Origin: Micromonospora sp. WMMD1082
GTDB lineage: Bacteria; Actinomycetota; Actinomycetes; Mycobacteriales; Micromonosporaceae
NCBI RefSeq assembly: GCF_029626175.1
Contig: NZ_JARUBM010000002.1
Span: 6,589,001-6,653,000 of the forward strand
Direction: 5' to 3'
Length of the DNA stretch: 64,000 bases
Numbering within the stretch: position 1 is the stretch's first letter; each line of letters opens with the position of its first letter. This document shows, one piece after another, positions 25,912 through 35,800 of the stretch. The notes beneath the pieces are model-generated. The model had not been told where the DNA came from. It did no database searches and saw only the letters and a list, made by a program, of their open reading frames with translations. The position numbers and the translations under genes are program-made.

Positions 25912-27366
25912 CTAGGAGGTCAGGCGGAAGGTGGCGTCGTTGCGCCCCGCCGCGTCGCTGATCGGGTCGAGCCGGAGCAGGTAGTTGGAGTGCCGGATGT
26001 ACCGGTCGGGGTAGTTGTGCGACTGGAACGACGACCAGGCCGCGTTGCCCAGCCCGGCGACCTGCCGGAAGGTGGCGTCCGCGGCGAAGACCGAGCCGCC
26101 GTCGTTGGCGGCCAGCACGAAGTCGAATCCGTAGTGCCGCAGGTAGTACCCCGGGAAGTTGACCGACTCGAACGACACGTTCCCGGATCCGCCGGCCAGG
26201 CCGGGCACCACCCGGAACTGCGCGTCCTGGGCGGGGCTGACGTTCGCGTCGATGCGTACGTCGAAGTTCGCGTGCCGCACGTACCGGTCCTGGTGGGTGT
26301 ACGCCTGGATCCGGTTCACCGGGGTGGTGGCACCCCAGCGGCCGAGCACCGCGCTCTCCTCGGCGGCGGTCAGGCTCAGGATCGAACCGTGCCGCTTGCG
26401 GGTGGCGCCCATGGCGTAGTCGGAGCGGGTCCGGAAGTTGTTGACGCTGCCCAGATTCGTCGAAGTGATCGGCAGGTAGCCCCGACCGGTGGCGTACTGG
26501 TCGAGCCAGAGCGCCCACTCGTTGCGGCCGTTGAACTGCGCCCACATCGGCCCCTCCACGACGTTGCCGCCACCGGTGCCGTTGGAGATGCCCAGGTGGG
26601 ACAGGTTCCCCAGGGTCGTCCAGGAGCCGAGGATCGAGTTGCTGGCCTCGATGGTGATGTGACCGTCGGCGGACGCCCGGTAGTAGCGGTAGCCGCCGAC
26701 GCTGTTCGGCACCTCGACGATCTGGGTGTCGATGATCCCCTGCGTGCCGGGGCGCTCGATGTAGAGCTGGGGGGCGGTGAAGGTGCGGAAGTCGCTGGTG
26801 CGCACGTACCAGATGCGGTGTTTGGTCACGCCGTTGCGCGCGGAGTTGGTGGCCCAGTAGACGACGTAGTCGCCGGTGGCCTGGTTGTAGATCGCCTCGG
26901 GTGCCCAGGCGTTGCCGGCGCCGGGAATCGCTCCGGCGACATTGATCAGCCAGGGGGCGGACCAGTTCACCAGGTCGCGGGACTCCCAGACGACCAGCGA
27001 CGTGCTGCCCCGGTTCGCCGCGTCGTTCCACGAGGTGCCGCTGGCGATCCGCAGGTCGGTGGCGACGATCCAGTACCGGTCACCGGCCGGCGAGCGGACG
27101 AGGGAGGGGTCACGCACGCCCCGGGTGCCGAGCGTGGAGAGCAGGACGGGCGCTCCGTTGTTCAGGTCGCGCCAGGTCAGCCCGTCGCGGCTGTGGGCCA
27201 GATAGACCTGCTCGCCGTTCGCCGACTCCCCGGTGAAGTGCGTCATCAGGTATCCGGTGAACGGGTCGAGGTCGGCCGCCTCGGCGCGGGGTGCCTGCGC
27301 GGCGGGCAGCAACAGCAGGCAGACGGCGGCGAGCAGTGCGCTCACCCTGGCTAGGACTCTCGGCAT
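25912..27366 (-). CDS. Secreted GH43-type glycosidase with AbfB domain
   Basis: 484 residues from ATG 27366 (AAGGAGA ribosome-binding site upstream). A signal peptide (about 1-30, ending RAEA) marks export. The five-bladed propeller (about 34-335) has GVRDPSLVRS, the acidic NAWAPEAIYN and VVEGPMW expected of GH43 catalytic residues. The C-terminal AbfB/CBM42 beta-trefoil (about 345-484) has repeated YTHQDRYVRHANF, FPGYYLRHYGF and YPDRYIRHSNY motifs that bind arabinofuranose. The likely action is release of arabinose from arabinan or arabinoxylan. A LacI-type operator lies upstream at 27408. Confidence 0.88.
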   Translation of the reverse strand: MPRVLARVSALLAAVCLLLLPAAQAPRAEAADLDPFTGYLMTHFTGESANGEQVYLAHSRDGLTWRDLNNGAPVLLSTLGTRGVRDPSLVRSPAGDRYWIVATDLRIASGTSWNDAANRGSTSLVVWESRDLVNWSAPWLINVAGAIPGAGNAWAPEAIYNQATGDYVVYWATNSARNGVTKHRIWYVRTSDFRTFTAPQLYIERPGTQGIIDTQIVEVPNSVGGYRYYRASADGHITIEASNSILGSWTTLGNLSHLGISNGTGGGNVVEGPMWAQFNGRNEWALWLDQYATGRGYLPITSTNLGSVNNFRTRSDYAMGATRKRHGSILSLTAAEESAVLGRWGATTPVNRIQAYTHQDRYVRHANFDVRIDANVSPAQDAQFRVVPGLAGGSGNVSFESVNFPGYYLRHYGFDFVLAANDGGSVFAADATFRQVAGLGNAAWSSFQSHNYPDRYIRHSNYLLRLDPISDAAGRNDATFRLTS

Positions 27367-27699
27367 CGGCGGTCTCCTTCGCGGCGATGGCGCATCGGGA
27401 TAGATTGATGTGAGCGCTAACATCTCTGCCCGTTTGATCGGCAACGATCAGTGTTTCGGGCTTGTTTCGAAGTGTCGACTTCGGACCGCCGCCTGTCAAG
27501 ACGGCAATGCGGCTTCCGCGACCGTCAGGCACACGCTCGGGTGTGAACGTGAACCACAGTGCTCGCGCGACGGCGTACCTCCGACGTCAGCCCGGGCGTC
27601 GGTCGTGGGCTCGTCGGATTCCGGCGAAACGGCCCGCCGCCCGGGTGGTCAGGGCGATTCTGAGGGGCGGCACCATCGACCGGAAGGGGAATCACGGCC
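27367..27699. other. Intergenic region between divergent GH43 and hydrolase genes
   Basis: 333 bases without a supported gene. It holds the LacI-type operator at 27408-27423 and AAGGGGA before the hydrolase ATG. I see no other structure. Confidence 0.6.
27408..27423. promoter_or_regulatory. LacI-family operator upstream of GH43 gene
   Basis: ATGTGAGCGCTAACAT is a 16-base near-perfect palindrome with the central AGCGCT typical of LacI/GalR operators. It is 42 bases upstream of the GH43 ATG, so a repressor here would block transcription until sugar is present. Confidence 0.7.
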
Positions 27700-28524
27700 A
27701 TGGCAGACAGCAGCAGGCCCGACACCGTCGTCCTCGTGCACGGCCTCTGGATGACCCCCCGCAGTTGGGAGCAGTGGATCCAGCACTATCGGTCGCGCGG
27801 GCTGACCGTCCTCGCGCCCGGTTACCCCGGCTTCGACATCGAGGTCGAGGCGCTGCGCAGAAACCCGGACCTGATCGCGAACCTGACCGTCGCCGAGACC
27901 GTCGACCACCTCACCGACGTCATCCGGCAGCTGCCCAGGCCGCCGATCATCATCGGCCACTCCTTCGGCGGCACCCTCACCCAACTGCTGCTCGCCCGGG
28001 GCCTGGGCTGCGCCGGGGTCGCCATCGACTCCGCGCCCACCGAGGGCGTACGGGTCACCCCGATCTCGCAGGCCAGGTCGCTCTTCCCCGCGCTGAAGAA
28101 CCCCGCCACCCGGCACCGGGCCGTCGGCTTCACGCCCGAGGAGTTCCACTACGCCTTCACCAACACGCTGACCGAGGCGGAGTCGCGGGAGGTCTGGGAC
28201 CGGTACCACATCCCCGCACCCGGCTACTGGATCTGGGAGTACGGCCTCCTCGCCAACCTCAAACCCGGCCACCAGGACACCTGGGTCGACTACGCGGCCG
28301 ACCGGGCCCCACTGCTGTTCATCGCCGGCGCGGAGGACCACATCATGCCGCCGTCGGTGAACCGCGCCAACGCCCGGCACTACGACCGCTCCCCCGCCGT
28401 CACCGACTACCACGAGTTTCCGGGGCGGGACCACTGGACCTGCGGCGCGCCGGGTTGGCAGGCCGTGGCGGACCACGCCCTGGAGTGGGCGCTGCGTAAC
28501 GCCCGGGTCACCCGCCCCGCCTGA
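27700..28524 (+). CDS. Alpha/beta hydrolase (serine nucleophile)
   Basis: 274 residues. The N-terminal strand is VVLVHGLWMTPRSW. The nucleophile elbow is GHSFGG with S88, the acid D213 in FIAGAEDHIMPP and the base H245 in FPGRDHWTCG. It resembles non-heme esterases of the MenH/chloroperoxidase-like group common in actinomycetes. An AAGGGGA ribosome-binding site precedes the ATG. The substrate is unknown. Confidence 0.85.
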   Translation: MADSSRPDTVVLVHGLWMTPRSWEQWIQHYRSRGLTVLAPGYPGFDIEVEALRRNPDLIANLTVAETVDHLTDVIRQLPRPPIIIGHSFGGTLTQLLLARGLGCAGVAIDSAPTEGVRVTPISQARSLFPALKNPATRHRAVGFTPEEFHYAFTNTLTEAESREVWDRYHIPAPGYWIWEYGLLANLKPGHQDTWVDYAADRAPLLFIAGAEDHIMPPSVNRANARHYDRSPAVTDYHEFPGRDHWTCGAPGWQAVADHALEWALRNARVTRPA

Positions 28525-28600
28525 CAGATCAGGTCCCATCGGCCCGTCGGGCGCGCGGGGATGGCGCTACCGCGATGTGGACGCTGGCACACTGGCCGCG

Positions 28601-29377
28601 ATGTCGATCCGGGCCCCGGAGGTGCCGTCCATGCCGACCGTCGAGCGTGTCCAGCCGAACGAGACCACCGTGCCGCTGCTGCACTGCGTGGACGTGGACC
28701 AGACGATCGCGTTCTGGACGGCGCTCGGCTTCGCGGTGACGTACGAGCAGCGCAAGCCGTACGTCTATCTCGCCCTCCGGTGGAGCGGGTTCGAGCTGCA
28801 CTACGGCCGCGCGCCACGCGACCTCGACCCGGCGGCCGAGAACACCGGCGGCTGCCTGGTCATGGTCGACGCGGTGGCGCCCTACCACGCGGCGTTCACC
28901 ACGGCGATGCGCCAGGCGTACGGCAAGGTGCTCGCCCGGGGGTTGCCCCGGATCACCCGCTACCGGCCCGGCGCGTCGCGGTTCAGCGTCGTCGACCCGT
29001 CCGGCAACACCATCATCTTCATCGCCCGGGACGAGCCGGAGGAACTGGAGTACGGCGGCTCCCCGCAGTTGAGCGGGCTGGCCCGGGTGCTGGACAACGC
29101 GCGGATCCTGCGGGAGTTCAAGAGCGACGACAAGGCGGCCTTCCGGGCGCTCAACTCCGGCCTGCGCCGCCACGGCGAGACGGCATCCCCGGTCGAGCAG
29201 GCATTGGCGCTCGCCGGGCTGATCGAGTTGTCGATCGCGTTGCAGGAGCCCGAGCGGGTGCCCGACTGGGGCGCCCGGCTCCAGGCACTCACCCTGACAT
29301 CAGCGGAGCGCGACCAGGTGCGGCAGGCCGTCGCCGACCCCGACATCCTCGACCCCTGGCTACCCGACCCGTCCTGA
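28601..29377 (+). CDS. VOC-family protein (glyoxalase/bleomycin-resistance fold)
   Basis: About 258 residues from ATG 28601; starts at 28577 and 28631 are also possible. Residues about 15-135 form one VOC module (PLLHCVDVDQTIAFWTALGF, RWSGFELHYG and SRFSVVDPSGNTIIFI). The C-terminal 110 residues are helical and not part of the VOC fold. It resembles bleomycin-binding-type proteins more than metal glyoxalases. It could sequester an antibiotic or act on a small substrate. Confidence 0.78.
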   Translation: MSIRAPEVPSMPTVERVQPNETTVPLLHCVDVDQTIAFWTALGFAVTYEQRKPYVYLALRWSGFELHYGRAPRDLDPAAENTGGCLVMVDAVAPYHAAFTTAMRQAYGKVLARGLPRITRYRPGASRFSVVDPSGNTIIFIARDEPEELEYGGSPQLSGLARVLDNARILREFKSDDKAAFRALNSGLRRHGETASPVEQALALAGLIELSIALQEPERVPDWGARLQALTLTSAERDQVRQAVADPDILDPWLPDPS

Positions 29378-29485
29378 ATCCCACAGCGCCGGTCCACGGA
29401 TCTGCCGTCCTCACCACGGTCCTTGCGCCCCTCTGTCGTTACTGAGGAGCCCGTTGCCGCGGGATCCCGAGCCTGCTCGGAGCTG

Positions 29486-29866
29486 CTACTGCTCTGGGTT
29501 CAAGGAGTCGATGAGTCCTTGGAGGGCGGTGCGGGTGCTGAGGAGGCTGGCGATGCGTTCGTCGTAGGCTTGGAGGTGCTCAACGAGGGTGGGCACGGCG
29601 CAGGGTTCGAGCCGGCCGGGTTCGTGGATGCACTCCAGCAGCTCGGCGATCACACGAGTCGGCAGGCCGGCCCCCAGCAGAAGCCGGATGGAGCGGACCT
29701 GCTCTACCGCCGAGGCCTCGAAGAGTCGCTGCCCGGTTGCAGAGCGCTCGGTGGCCAGCAGGCCTTGGTTGTCGTAGTAGCGCAGCAACCGCGGGCTCAC
29801 CCCCGTGCGGGAGGCCAGCTCACCAACGCGCAGCAACTGCCTGTCCTGGACGCTTGCCTTTGACAC
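29486..29866 (-). CDS. MerR-family transcriptional regulator
   Basis: 126 residues from GTG 29866. The N-terminal winged HTH is RVGELASRTGVSPRLLRYYDNQGLLATERSATGQRLF (about 10-45). A dimerisation coiled coil follows (EHLQAYDERIASLLSTRTALQGLIDSL). There are no Cys metal ligands, so it is probably not a metal sensor. It is divergent from a class IV aminotransferase gene 25 bases away, the probable target. A palindrome overlaps its start codon. Confidence 0.9.
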   Translation of the reverse strand: MSKASVQDRQLLRVGELASRTGVSPRLLRYYDNQGLLATERSATGQRLFEASAVEQVRSIRLLLGAGLPTRVIAELLECIHEPGRLEPCAVPTLVEHLQAYDERIASLLSTRTALQGLIDSLNPEQ

Positions 29867-29874
29867 TGGTGTCA
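29861..29874. promoter_or_regulatory. Palindrome in MerR/aminotransferase divergent region
   Basis: TGACACTGGTGTCA: 6-base arms around TG, overlapping the MerR start codon and a TTGACA. It is a good candidate for the MerR dimer site, but a -10 at MerR spacing (19-20 bases) is not clear. Confidence 0.5.
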
Positions 29875-29891
29875 GCTCCTACGTTCCTGGC

Positions 29892-30695
29892 ATGGCCGTC
29901 TCGCTCACTCATCTCAACGGTAAGCCCGCCACCGCCAAGGACCTCGCACCGCTGGCGTTCGCTGGCTACGCCCACTTCACCGCCATGCAGGTCCGCGATC
30001 GGGCTGTCCGGGGCTTGGATCTCCACCTGGAGCGCCTACGCCGGGCGAGCGAGGTGCTGTTCGGTCAGCGCCTATCCAACAGCCGGGTCCGCGAGTACCT
30101 GCGCGCGGCCATCGACGCGGGTGGACCGGACGTGTCGCTCACCTGCTTCGTCACCACCCGGCCAGCGGAGTTCATGCCCACCAGCCCTGGCCTGAGCCTG
30201 GATACGCTCATCAAGATCACTGATCCGGCCCAGCCGCCTTCCGGGCCGGTCGCCTTGGACATCGTCCACCATCAGCGGCACCTGTCTGGCATCAAGCACG
30301 TCGGCGAGGTCACCAAGACCTTGTACCTCCGGCAGGCTCAAGCCCGCGGCTTCGACGACGCCGCTTTCGAGGACAGTGCGGGCCGGTTGAGCGAAGCGAC
30401 CATCTGGAACCTCGCCTGGTGGGATGGCGAGCAGGTTATCTGGCCCCGTGCTGACATCCTGCCCGGAGTAACCATGCAGATCATCACCCGCCAACTCCAG
30501 AACGTCGGCGTTCGTCAGCAGACTCGCGAGATCCGCAGAGCCGACCTGAACAAGGACATGGCCGCCGTCATCATGAACTCTTGGACCCCAGCCATTCCTG
30601 TCTCTCGCCTGGGAGACAGGCAGCTCGCGAACGACGCCAACTTCACCCAACTCCTGCACGACGCGTACCAGTCCGAGCCCTCGACCCAGCCCTGA
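29892..30695 (+). CDS. Class IV aminotransferase family protein
   Basis: 267 residues from ATG 29892. Fold-type IV PLP enzyme pattern: LDLHLERLRRASEVLF near the N-terminus, VGEVTKTLYLRQAQARGFDDAAFED with the candidate PLP lysine (K in VTKTLY), RLSEATIWNLAWWDGEQVIWP and ILPGVTMQIITRQL. Related enzymes are branched-chain aminotransferases and aminodeoxychorismate lyase. The Lys context differs somewhat from the canonical IKT/SGN pattern, so the reaction is uncertain. It is divergent from MerR. Confidence 0.8.
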   Translation: MAVSLTHLNGKPATAKDLAPLAFAGYAHFTAMQVRDRAVRGLDLHLERLRRASEVLFGQRLSNSRVREYLRAAIDAGGPDVSLTCFVTTRPAEFMPTSPGLSLDTLIKITDPAQPPSGPVALDIVHHQRHLSGIKHVGEVTKTLYLRQAQARGFDDAAFEDSAGRLSEATIWNLAWWDGEQVIWPRADILPGVTMQIITRQLQNVGVRQQTREIRRADLNKDMAAVIMNSWTPAIPVSRLGDRQLANDANFTQLLHDAYQSEPSTQP

Positions 30696-30863
30696 AACCA
30701 GTGTGAGCAGGTAGTTGACCGCCATCCGCCATCGGGTGAACACGTGGCCCCGGCGGACTACCGTTGCTCCGCATGACTCGCGCCGACACCACAGTCCCGG
30801 CTCACCAGCGCGAACAGCGGCATGAGCGTGTACGCGATCAAGGGTGGCGCGTAGGTTGGATAC

Positions 30864-31781
30864 GTGCTTGAACTTCCCTCGGACATCGAAGCGGCGCGGC
30901 TGTTGGAGCATCTGGGGGCGTCGTCTGAAGACCGAGACGAGACGCTGTCGGCGCGACCCGATCCGCAGGAGCATCCGGATCTGTGGCGGACCTTGGAGCG
31001 CTGCTATCACGACTTGAGGTCAAGTATGGGTTCAGGGCTTCATCCGTCGAACGGATACCGTGGCTTCCCGGCGATGTCGGCTGATGCTGACTCGGTCGCC
31101 CTTCACCTCTACGTATGGCTCTATCTTGCCGTCCTCCCGGAGACGCTCCGCTACCACGCCGAGCGCGGCATCGACCGTCGACGGTCCTGGGAGACGTTGT
31201 CGAGCCTGGGGCCCATGATGGCTGAACATCGATCCGTTCACGGGCTCGGCGGGATCGGGAGATTCGAACAGTGGTGCCCGCCGTTGACGTTCCAGGGGAC
31301 CGAGTATCGGCTCGGCCGACTTGACTACGACCGTGCCCGCGGCAAATGCCCAGACGGCGCGACTAGATTTCTGCTGAACATGCACATCCCGTCCGGTGTA
31401 TCCCTATCACCTGAGTCCTGTGACGAATCACTTGACCTGGCCCGCACATTCTTCGTGCGTCATTTCCCTGACGAACCGGTCTCGCACTTCACATGCCACT
31501 CGTGGCTACTCGACCCCCAACTCACCGAATACCTCCCCGAGCAGTCGAACATCGTACGCTTTCTCCACCGCTTCGACCTGGAGCCGCTGACGTCCCACGA
31601 TCAGAATCATGCCGACGGCGACATGTTGGAGTACATCTTCGGCCAACCCGGCCAGAGCGGTCCGGTAGCCGCGAACCAACTCGCGGACCTGCCACAAGCC
31701 ACGTCCCTACAAAGGGCGTACGTGGCCCACCTCCGTTCCGGACGGAACTGGCGCGCACGCACTGGCTGGATCGCCTACTGA
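30864..31781 (+). CDS. Probable acyltransferase-domain protein (GNAT-like C-terminal fold)
   Basis: 305 residues from GTG 30864; a TAGGTT box 9 bases upstream suggests a near-leaderless transcript. The segment LYVWLYLAVLPETLRYHAERGI and the C-terminal FHCHSWLLDPQLTEYLP-like stretch (FTCHSWLLDPQLTEYLPEQ) match what I recall of DUF5596-type acyltransferase proteins with N- and C-terminal halves. No catalytic residue is assigned with confidence. It stands alone at the start of the accessory region. Confidence 0.55.
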   Translation: MLELPSDIEAARLLEHLGASSEDRDETLSARPDPQEHPDLWRTLERCYHDLRSSMGSGLHPSNGYRGFPAMSADADSVALHLYVWLYLAVLPETLRYHAERGIDRRRSWETLSSLGPMMAEHRSVHGLGGIGRFEQWCPPLTFQGTEYRLGRLDYDRARGKCPDGATRFLLNMHIPSGVSLSPESCDESLDLARTFFVRHFPDEPVSHFTCHSWLLDPQLTEYLPEQSNIVRFLHRFDLEPLTSHDQNHADGDMLEYIFGQPGQSGPVAANQLADLPQATSLQRAYVAHLRSGRNWRARTGWIAY

Positions 31782-32100
31782 CCAGGCCAGGAATTCGCCC
31801 GAGATACACTGAGGGCTCAATCCACCCAGGCTGGTACGGTCGCGCTGCACGTCGGGCCCGCTCCACCTGGACCAATCCCAGCGGCGTGATGATCGGGCCC
31901 GACAGCGGTCTCCCGGTCGACACGACGAGGCCGCGGCAAGGGAGTTCCGGCTCGCGCGACAAACCCGAACGAGCCTCGGCCCGAAGCAAGATCGAGTGCA
32001 CGCTCGTCGGCACGATCGCGCTGGGCTCTGCCGTCCTCGGTCACGTACTGTGACGCCCGCTCGGCGGCAGATCCGGATGTCGGCGGGCGATGTACTGATT
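31782..32100. other. Non-coding gap with motif copy A
   Basis: 319 bases without a credible gene. Its 3' end holds GTCAC-GTACT-GTGAC and a CGCCCGC/GCGGGCG inverted repeat that encloses one copy of the recurrent GCGGCARAT motif. Confidence 0.55.
32064..32082 (+). repeat. Recurrent intergenic motif, copy A
   Basis: GCGGCAGATCCGGATGTCG, enclosed by a 7-bp inverted repeat (CGCCCGC...GCGGGCG). It shares its core and much of its 3' half with copies at 32702, 37526, 37938, 38408 and 39445, all on the same strand and all between genes. Confidence 0.6.
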
Positions 32101-32622
32101 TCACAGCCAGGTGGCCGTCACCGCTCGCAGCAGTCCGGGATCGATCTCCAACGGGTCGGTCCCGCGGAGAGCATGCTCCATGGTGATCGCCGTGTCCCGT
32201 TCGGGCGAGTTGGCGTGACACGCGCAGTCCAGCCATTCGGCGGCTGAGTAAGCGTCGCCGATTACGCCGCCGGGATAGTCGAGGTCCGGGGCGAGCCGCG
32301 CCAAGAATCGGATCGCCGCGAACTCGTCGGCCTGGGGTCGTTCAGCTGTAACCGGACCCACCAGACGCGCGATCACGTTGCTGGACTGCTCTATGGGCAT
32401 CTCCCGAATGCCAAGTTCGACCAGCAGTTCAGGCACCAGCTGGTCGACACGCCAGGGCGACCCCGCCCTCGGCAGGCCGGCGAGCTCGCAGACCGCTTCC
32501 CCTTCGGCTCCCTGCGCGACCAGATGAGCGGCTACATGCGGCCAATCGCTGCTGAGGATGAGGCCGAGGCGCTGTGCCGCGCCAACCAACCGGCGTTCGT
32601 CACTGGTGAGCACCCCGTTCAT
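32101..32622 (-). CDS. Hypothetical protein, accessory region
   Basis: 173 residues from ATG 32622 (ATGAACGGGGTGCTC); an upstream ATG at 32646 is possible. Acidic and helical, rich in Leu/Ala/Glu, no membrane segment, no signal peptide and no motif I recognise. It is flanked by motif copies A and B, like a single-gene cassette. By context with CPCC, DUF4265 and Imm35 genes it may be an immunity or defence accessory protein, but sequence gives no function. Confidence 0.55.
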   Translation of the reverse strand: MNGVLTSDERRLVGAAQRLGLILSSDWPHVAAHLVAQGAEGEAVCELAGLPRAGSPWRVDQLVPELLVELGIREMPIEQSSNVIARLVGPVTAERPQADEFAAIRFLARLAPDLDYPGGVIGDAYSAAEWLDCACHANSPERDTAITMEHALRGTDPLEIDPGLLRAVTATWL

Positions 32623-32701
32623 GACCGCGCCTCCCAGCTGCTGCACAACTCAGCCGACGGCCGATCGCTAGCGTCTCATCCAAACATGAAATCCGCGCCT
32701 C

Positions 32702-32720
32702 GCGGCAGATCCGTGCACCT
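32702..32720 (+). repeat. Recurrent intergenic motif, copy B
   Basis: GCGGCAGATCCGTGCACCT in the 218-base gap between the hypothetical gene and the TPR-PIN gene. The first 13 bases agree with copy A apart from one position further on. Confidence 0.55.
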
Positions 32721-32864
32721 GATCTTGACGATGGTCCCAGTAGTTGAACGGGCCGTCGACGGCATGTTCGGACTTCTCCGGTCTACAGTCGACATAGCTG
32801 GTAGCCCGCAGCTCCATACCGGCAGGGCTAACGGCAACCTGTGAGTGGTTGAACTGTCGTTGCT

Positions 32865-35800
32865 TCAGTCGCGATGGGTCAGAATCACCCGCGAAGCCGT
32901 CGCCTTGTCGGACTCCGGCAACAAGGCGACGAGGGCCAGCATCATCGACATGGCAAAGGCATGTCCGTGCTTGGCGACCAGATTGCGGTGAACGCCAGTG
33001 GCCACGGCCTCGAACGGGTCAGTGGCCGGCGGCCGTTCGCCGATTCCCGCTCGTACACCGCGCAACACTGCCGGGAGCCTATCGGCGTTCATCCACGGCT
33101 GCGTCATGCACCGAGTCAGAAGGGCTTGCAGGTTGGCGCTGGCACCGCGGTCGTCTTCGGTGATGCGAACCAGTCCGATGGCGGTCGCGGACACCCAGAC
33201 CTCGATCTGGTCCGGTCCGGCGGTCGCGGCGTGCGCCAGCATGGCGAGCACGAATTCGATCACCGCGTTAGGGTCGGTCCAGGTCGCAGGCCGGGTCAGC
33301 GCGAACGCCACCCCGCGCGGCACCTGGCCGTCGATCGTCGCGGCCAGGTCGAACGTGACCCGGTCGAATCCGAGGTCGGTGAAGTAGTTGGTAAGCAGGA
33401 CCGCCTCGGCCGCTGTGCGAAGCTCACGCGGGATCTGTCCCCGGCTCTGCAGGTGCCGGATGAGGTCTACCGTGCCGAAGGCCGGGACGCCCATATCGGC
33501 AGCGACCGAACGCAGACGATGGTCGTCGCACCAGAATGCTGTGCTTTGAGCAGCCGCCATATCGAGCGATGACAGCCACTCGAATCCCTGGTCGGCATCG
33601 CGGAATCTCGTCAGCCGCGGCCACGGCCGGCGTGTTGCTTGACGCAGGATCGAGCAGACCAGCGTGGACTTCTCGGCAAGTGCGTCGGCGACGGACTCCT
33701 CGATTGTCGTGACGGTCGGGCGCTGCTCGACGGGATCCCAGCCGGGCGACGTGGTCGAGCGCATGCCGAGTGACTCCTGCCCACGGATCGCGTCGTGGTA
33801 GGCGTCGTCGGTGGCGCGGACCTGTCCGAAGCCAGAGAGCAACTGCGAGCGCAGCTGCGGTTCGAGCAGGGCCAGCGTGTGAGCGGCGGTGATGTCGATA
33901 ATCACGGCGCTGTTCAGGGCGGCCTCGGCTACCGCCCTGCCGTGTGCCTCTGTCGCCGGGGAATGAGCGCTGATGAAGCCGGCGTCGCGTTTCAGCGATG
34001 CCTCGGTGTAGGAGGAGCCGTAGGCGGTGGCGAAGACGCCCAGGGGCAAGTTGGCGAGGTCGAGCTCCTTGACCGCTTCGCTTAGTGATTCGTAGCGTGC
34101 GCGGATAATCGGTGCGAGTGAGCCGAGCGGATCCTCGTTCGAGATCGTCACCTTACGAAACACGGTGCTGTCGGGAAAGCGCTCGGCGTAGTCGAACATG
34201 GCGGTGTGCAGCGCGGCGAGGTCCTCGTCGGTCGTGGAAAGCCCTTGCCGCTGCAGACCGAAGAAGATCTGAGCGATGAAGACCCCCATCAGCTGCTCGT
34301 CGTCCGGCCATCGGGCCATCGTGGACAGCGCGCGGGACACGAACTGGGTGCTGGTATCGAATCGGGCGACCAGGCCGATCCAGGTGCGGGCGTCGTGCCG
34401 GTCGCGGGGGGCGAACGGATCGCCGTCAGGGGTAAGGGCGTTCCACGCACCGTCTCTATCATTGCGGCGGACCAAGGCGTGTACGAGTGCCCAGCGGGCA
34501 TTTGCAGCGTTGGGATCGAGCGTGACCAGGTTGCGGGCCTGCTCGATCGCCAGGTCCCACTGCCCGTCGTCGACGTGGATTTCGAAGATCAACGCGCGCG
34601 TGTCGAATTGGCCAGCCCACTCGGGGCCGCCCATTGTCAACGCGCGTTCGGCGGTCCGAATCGCTGCTTCGGGCTCGCCTGCGGCCCGCAGGTGGGTTGC
34701 TGACGCGAGCATCGAGCCTGGATCGTTCCACCGGTGTGCGCTGTCGTTGAGCACGTCGGCGGCCAGCTGATGCTTCTCCTCGTGCCCGTATCGCTCCGCG
34801 AGCAGCACCGCGAGCGCCAGGTGTTCGGTGGCGCCGGCGCGCAGGGCTTCGATCGTTCCGCCGCCGGCACCCATGGCGCGGTGAATGGCCTTGATCTCGT
34901 CGACCAACCGCGGGTGCTGCTGTTCCATCTCGGTGAGATCCGGCAGATCACCTCCAGTGTGGGCCAGCCCTCGGACCGCAATAAGGAAGTCCGTGCCGGT
35001 CTCCGCGGCGTCCAGGGCGGTCTGCCACGCTGCGGCGGCGACCGAGTCTTCGGCGGTGCTGGTCAGCACCACGGCCTCGATCTCGGCCACGACGAAAGGG
35101 TTGCCGATCTCCGCGGCCAACGAGCGGGCCTGGTCGTGCTGGCCGGTTGTGGCGAGCAGCTCCGCCTTCTCCCTTCGCAGCCTGAGGTCAGTGGCCTCGT
35201 GTGGCCAGGCATCACCCTCGGGTGCCGGCTCGATGAGCGCCCGCGCTTGCCTCACTTTGCCGCCGAGCCGGCGCGCCTTGACCGCAATGACGGTCGCTTT
35301 GACGCTGTCGCCGTGCCACGATCGTTGGGCGTTGCGTGCCGTGATTGCTAACGCGGCCGCCTGTTCAGTGTCGGCCAACCGGTGGACGGTCTCCCCGTAT
35401 TGCGCTCGGTAAAGCAGCAGCTCGGCGGCGTAGAGCGCTGGCCCGCTCGCGCCCTCGATATCGGCGGCCTCGAGCGCGTACTTGATCCCCAAGTTCAGGT
35501 TGTCCGCCCGGGCATGCAGCCGCGCAAGCAGCTGCAGCCGCATCGCCTCGTCGGCGTTCGACGACGTCTGCCACCCTGCCAGAACGTCGATGGCCAGATC
35601 CCACTTCTGACGGTGGACGAGGAGTAAGGCATGAGCAAACACATGGTCCCCGGCCGCGCCAGCGAGGAGCTCGTCGACCTCAGCGACGGCCTCCTTAGGC
35701 AGAGCCATTGCCTGCCGCGCCTTCCAATATCCGATCGGATAGGCACCACGCTGCACGGCAATAGCGAACAGCCTCGCCGCCGTAGGGTTCTGGCCGTAAT

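Noticed and set aside
29860..29885. MerR-type promoter TTGACA...TACGTT
   Set aside because: The spacer would be 14 bases, too short for MerR-type (19-20) or normal promoters; only the palindrome is retained.
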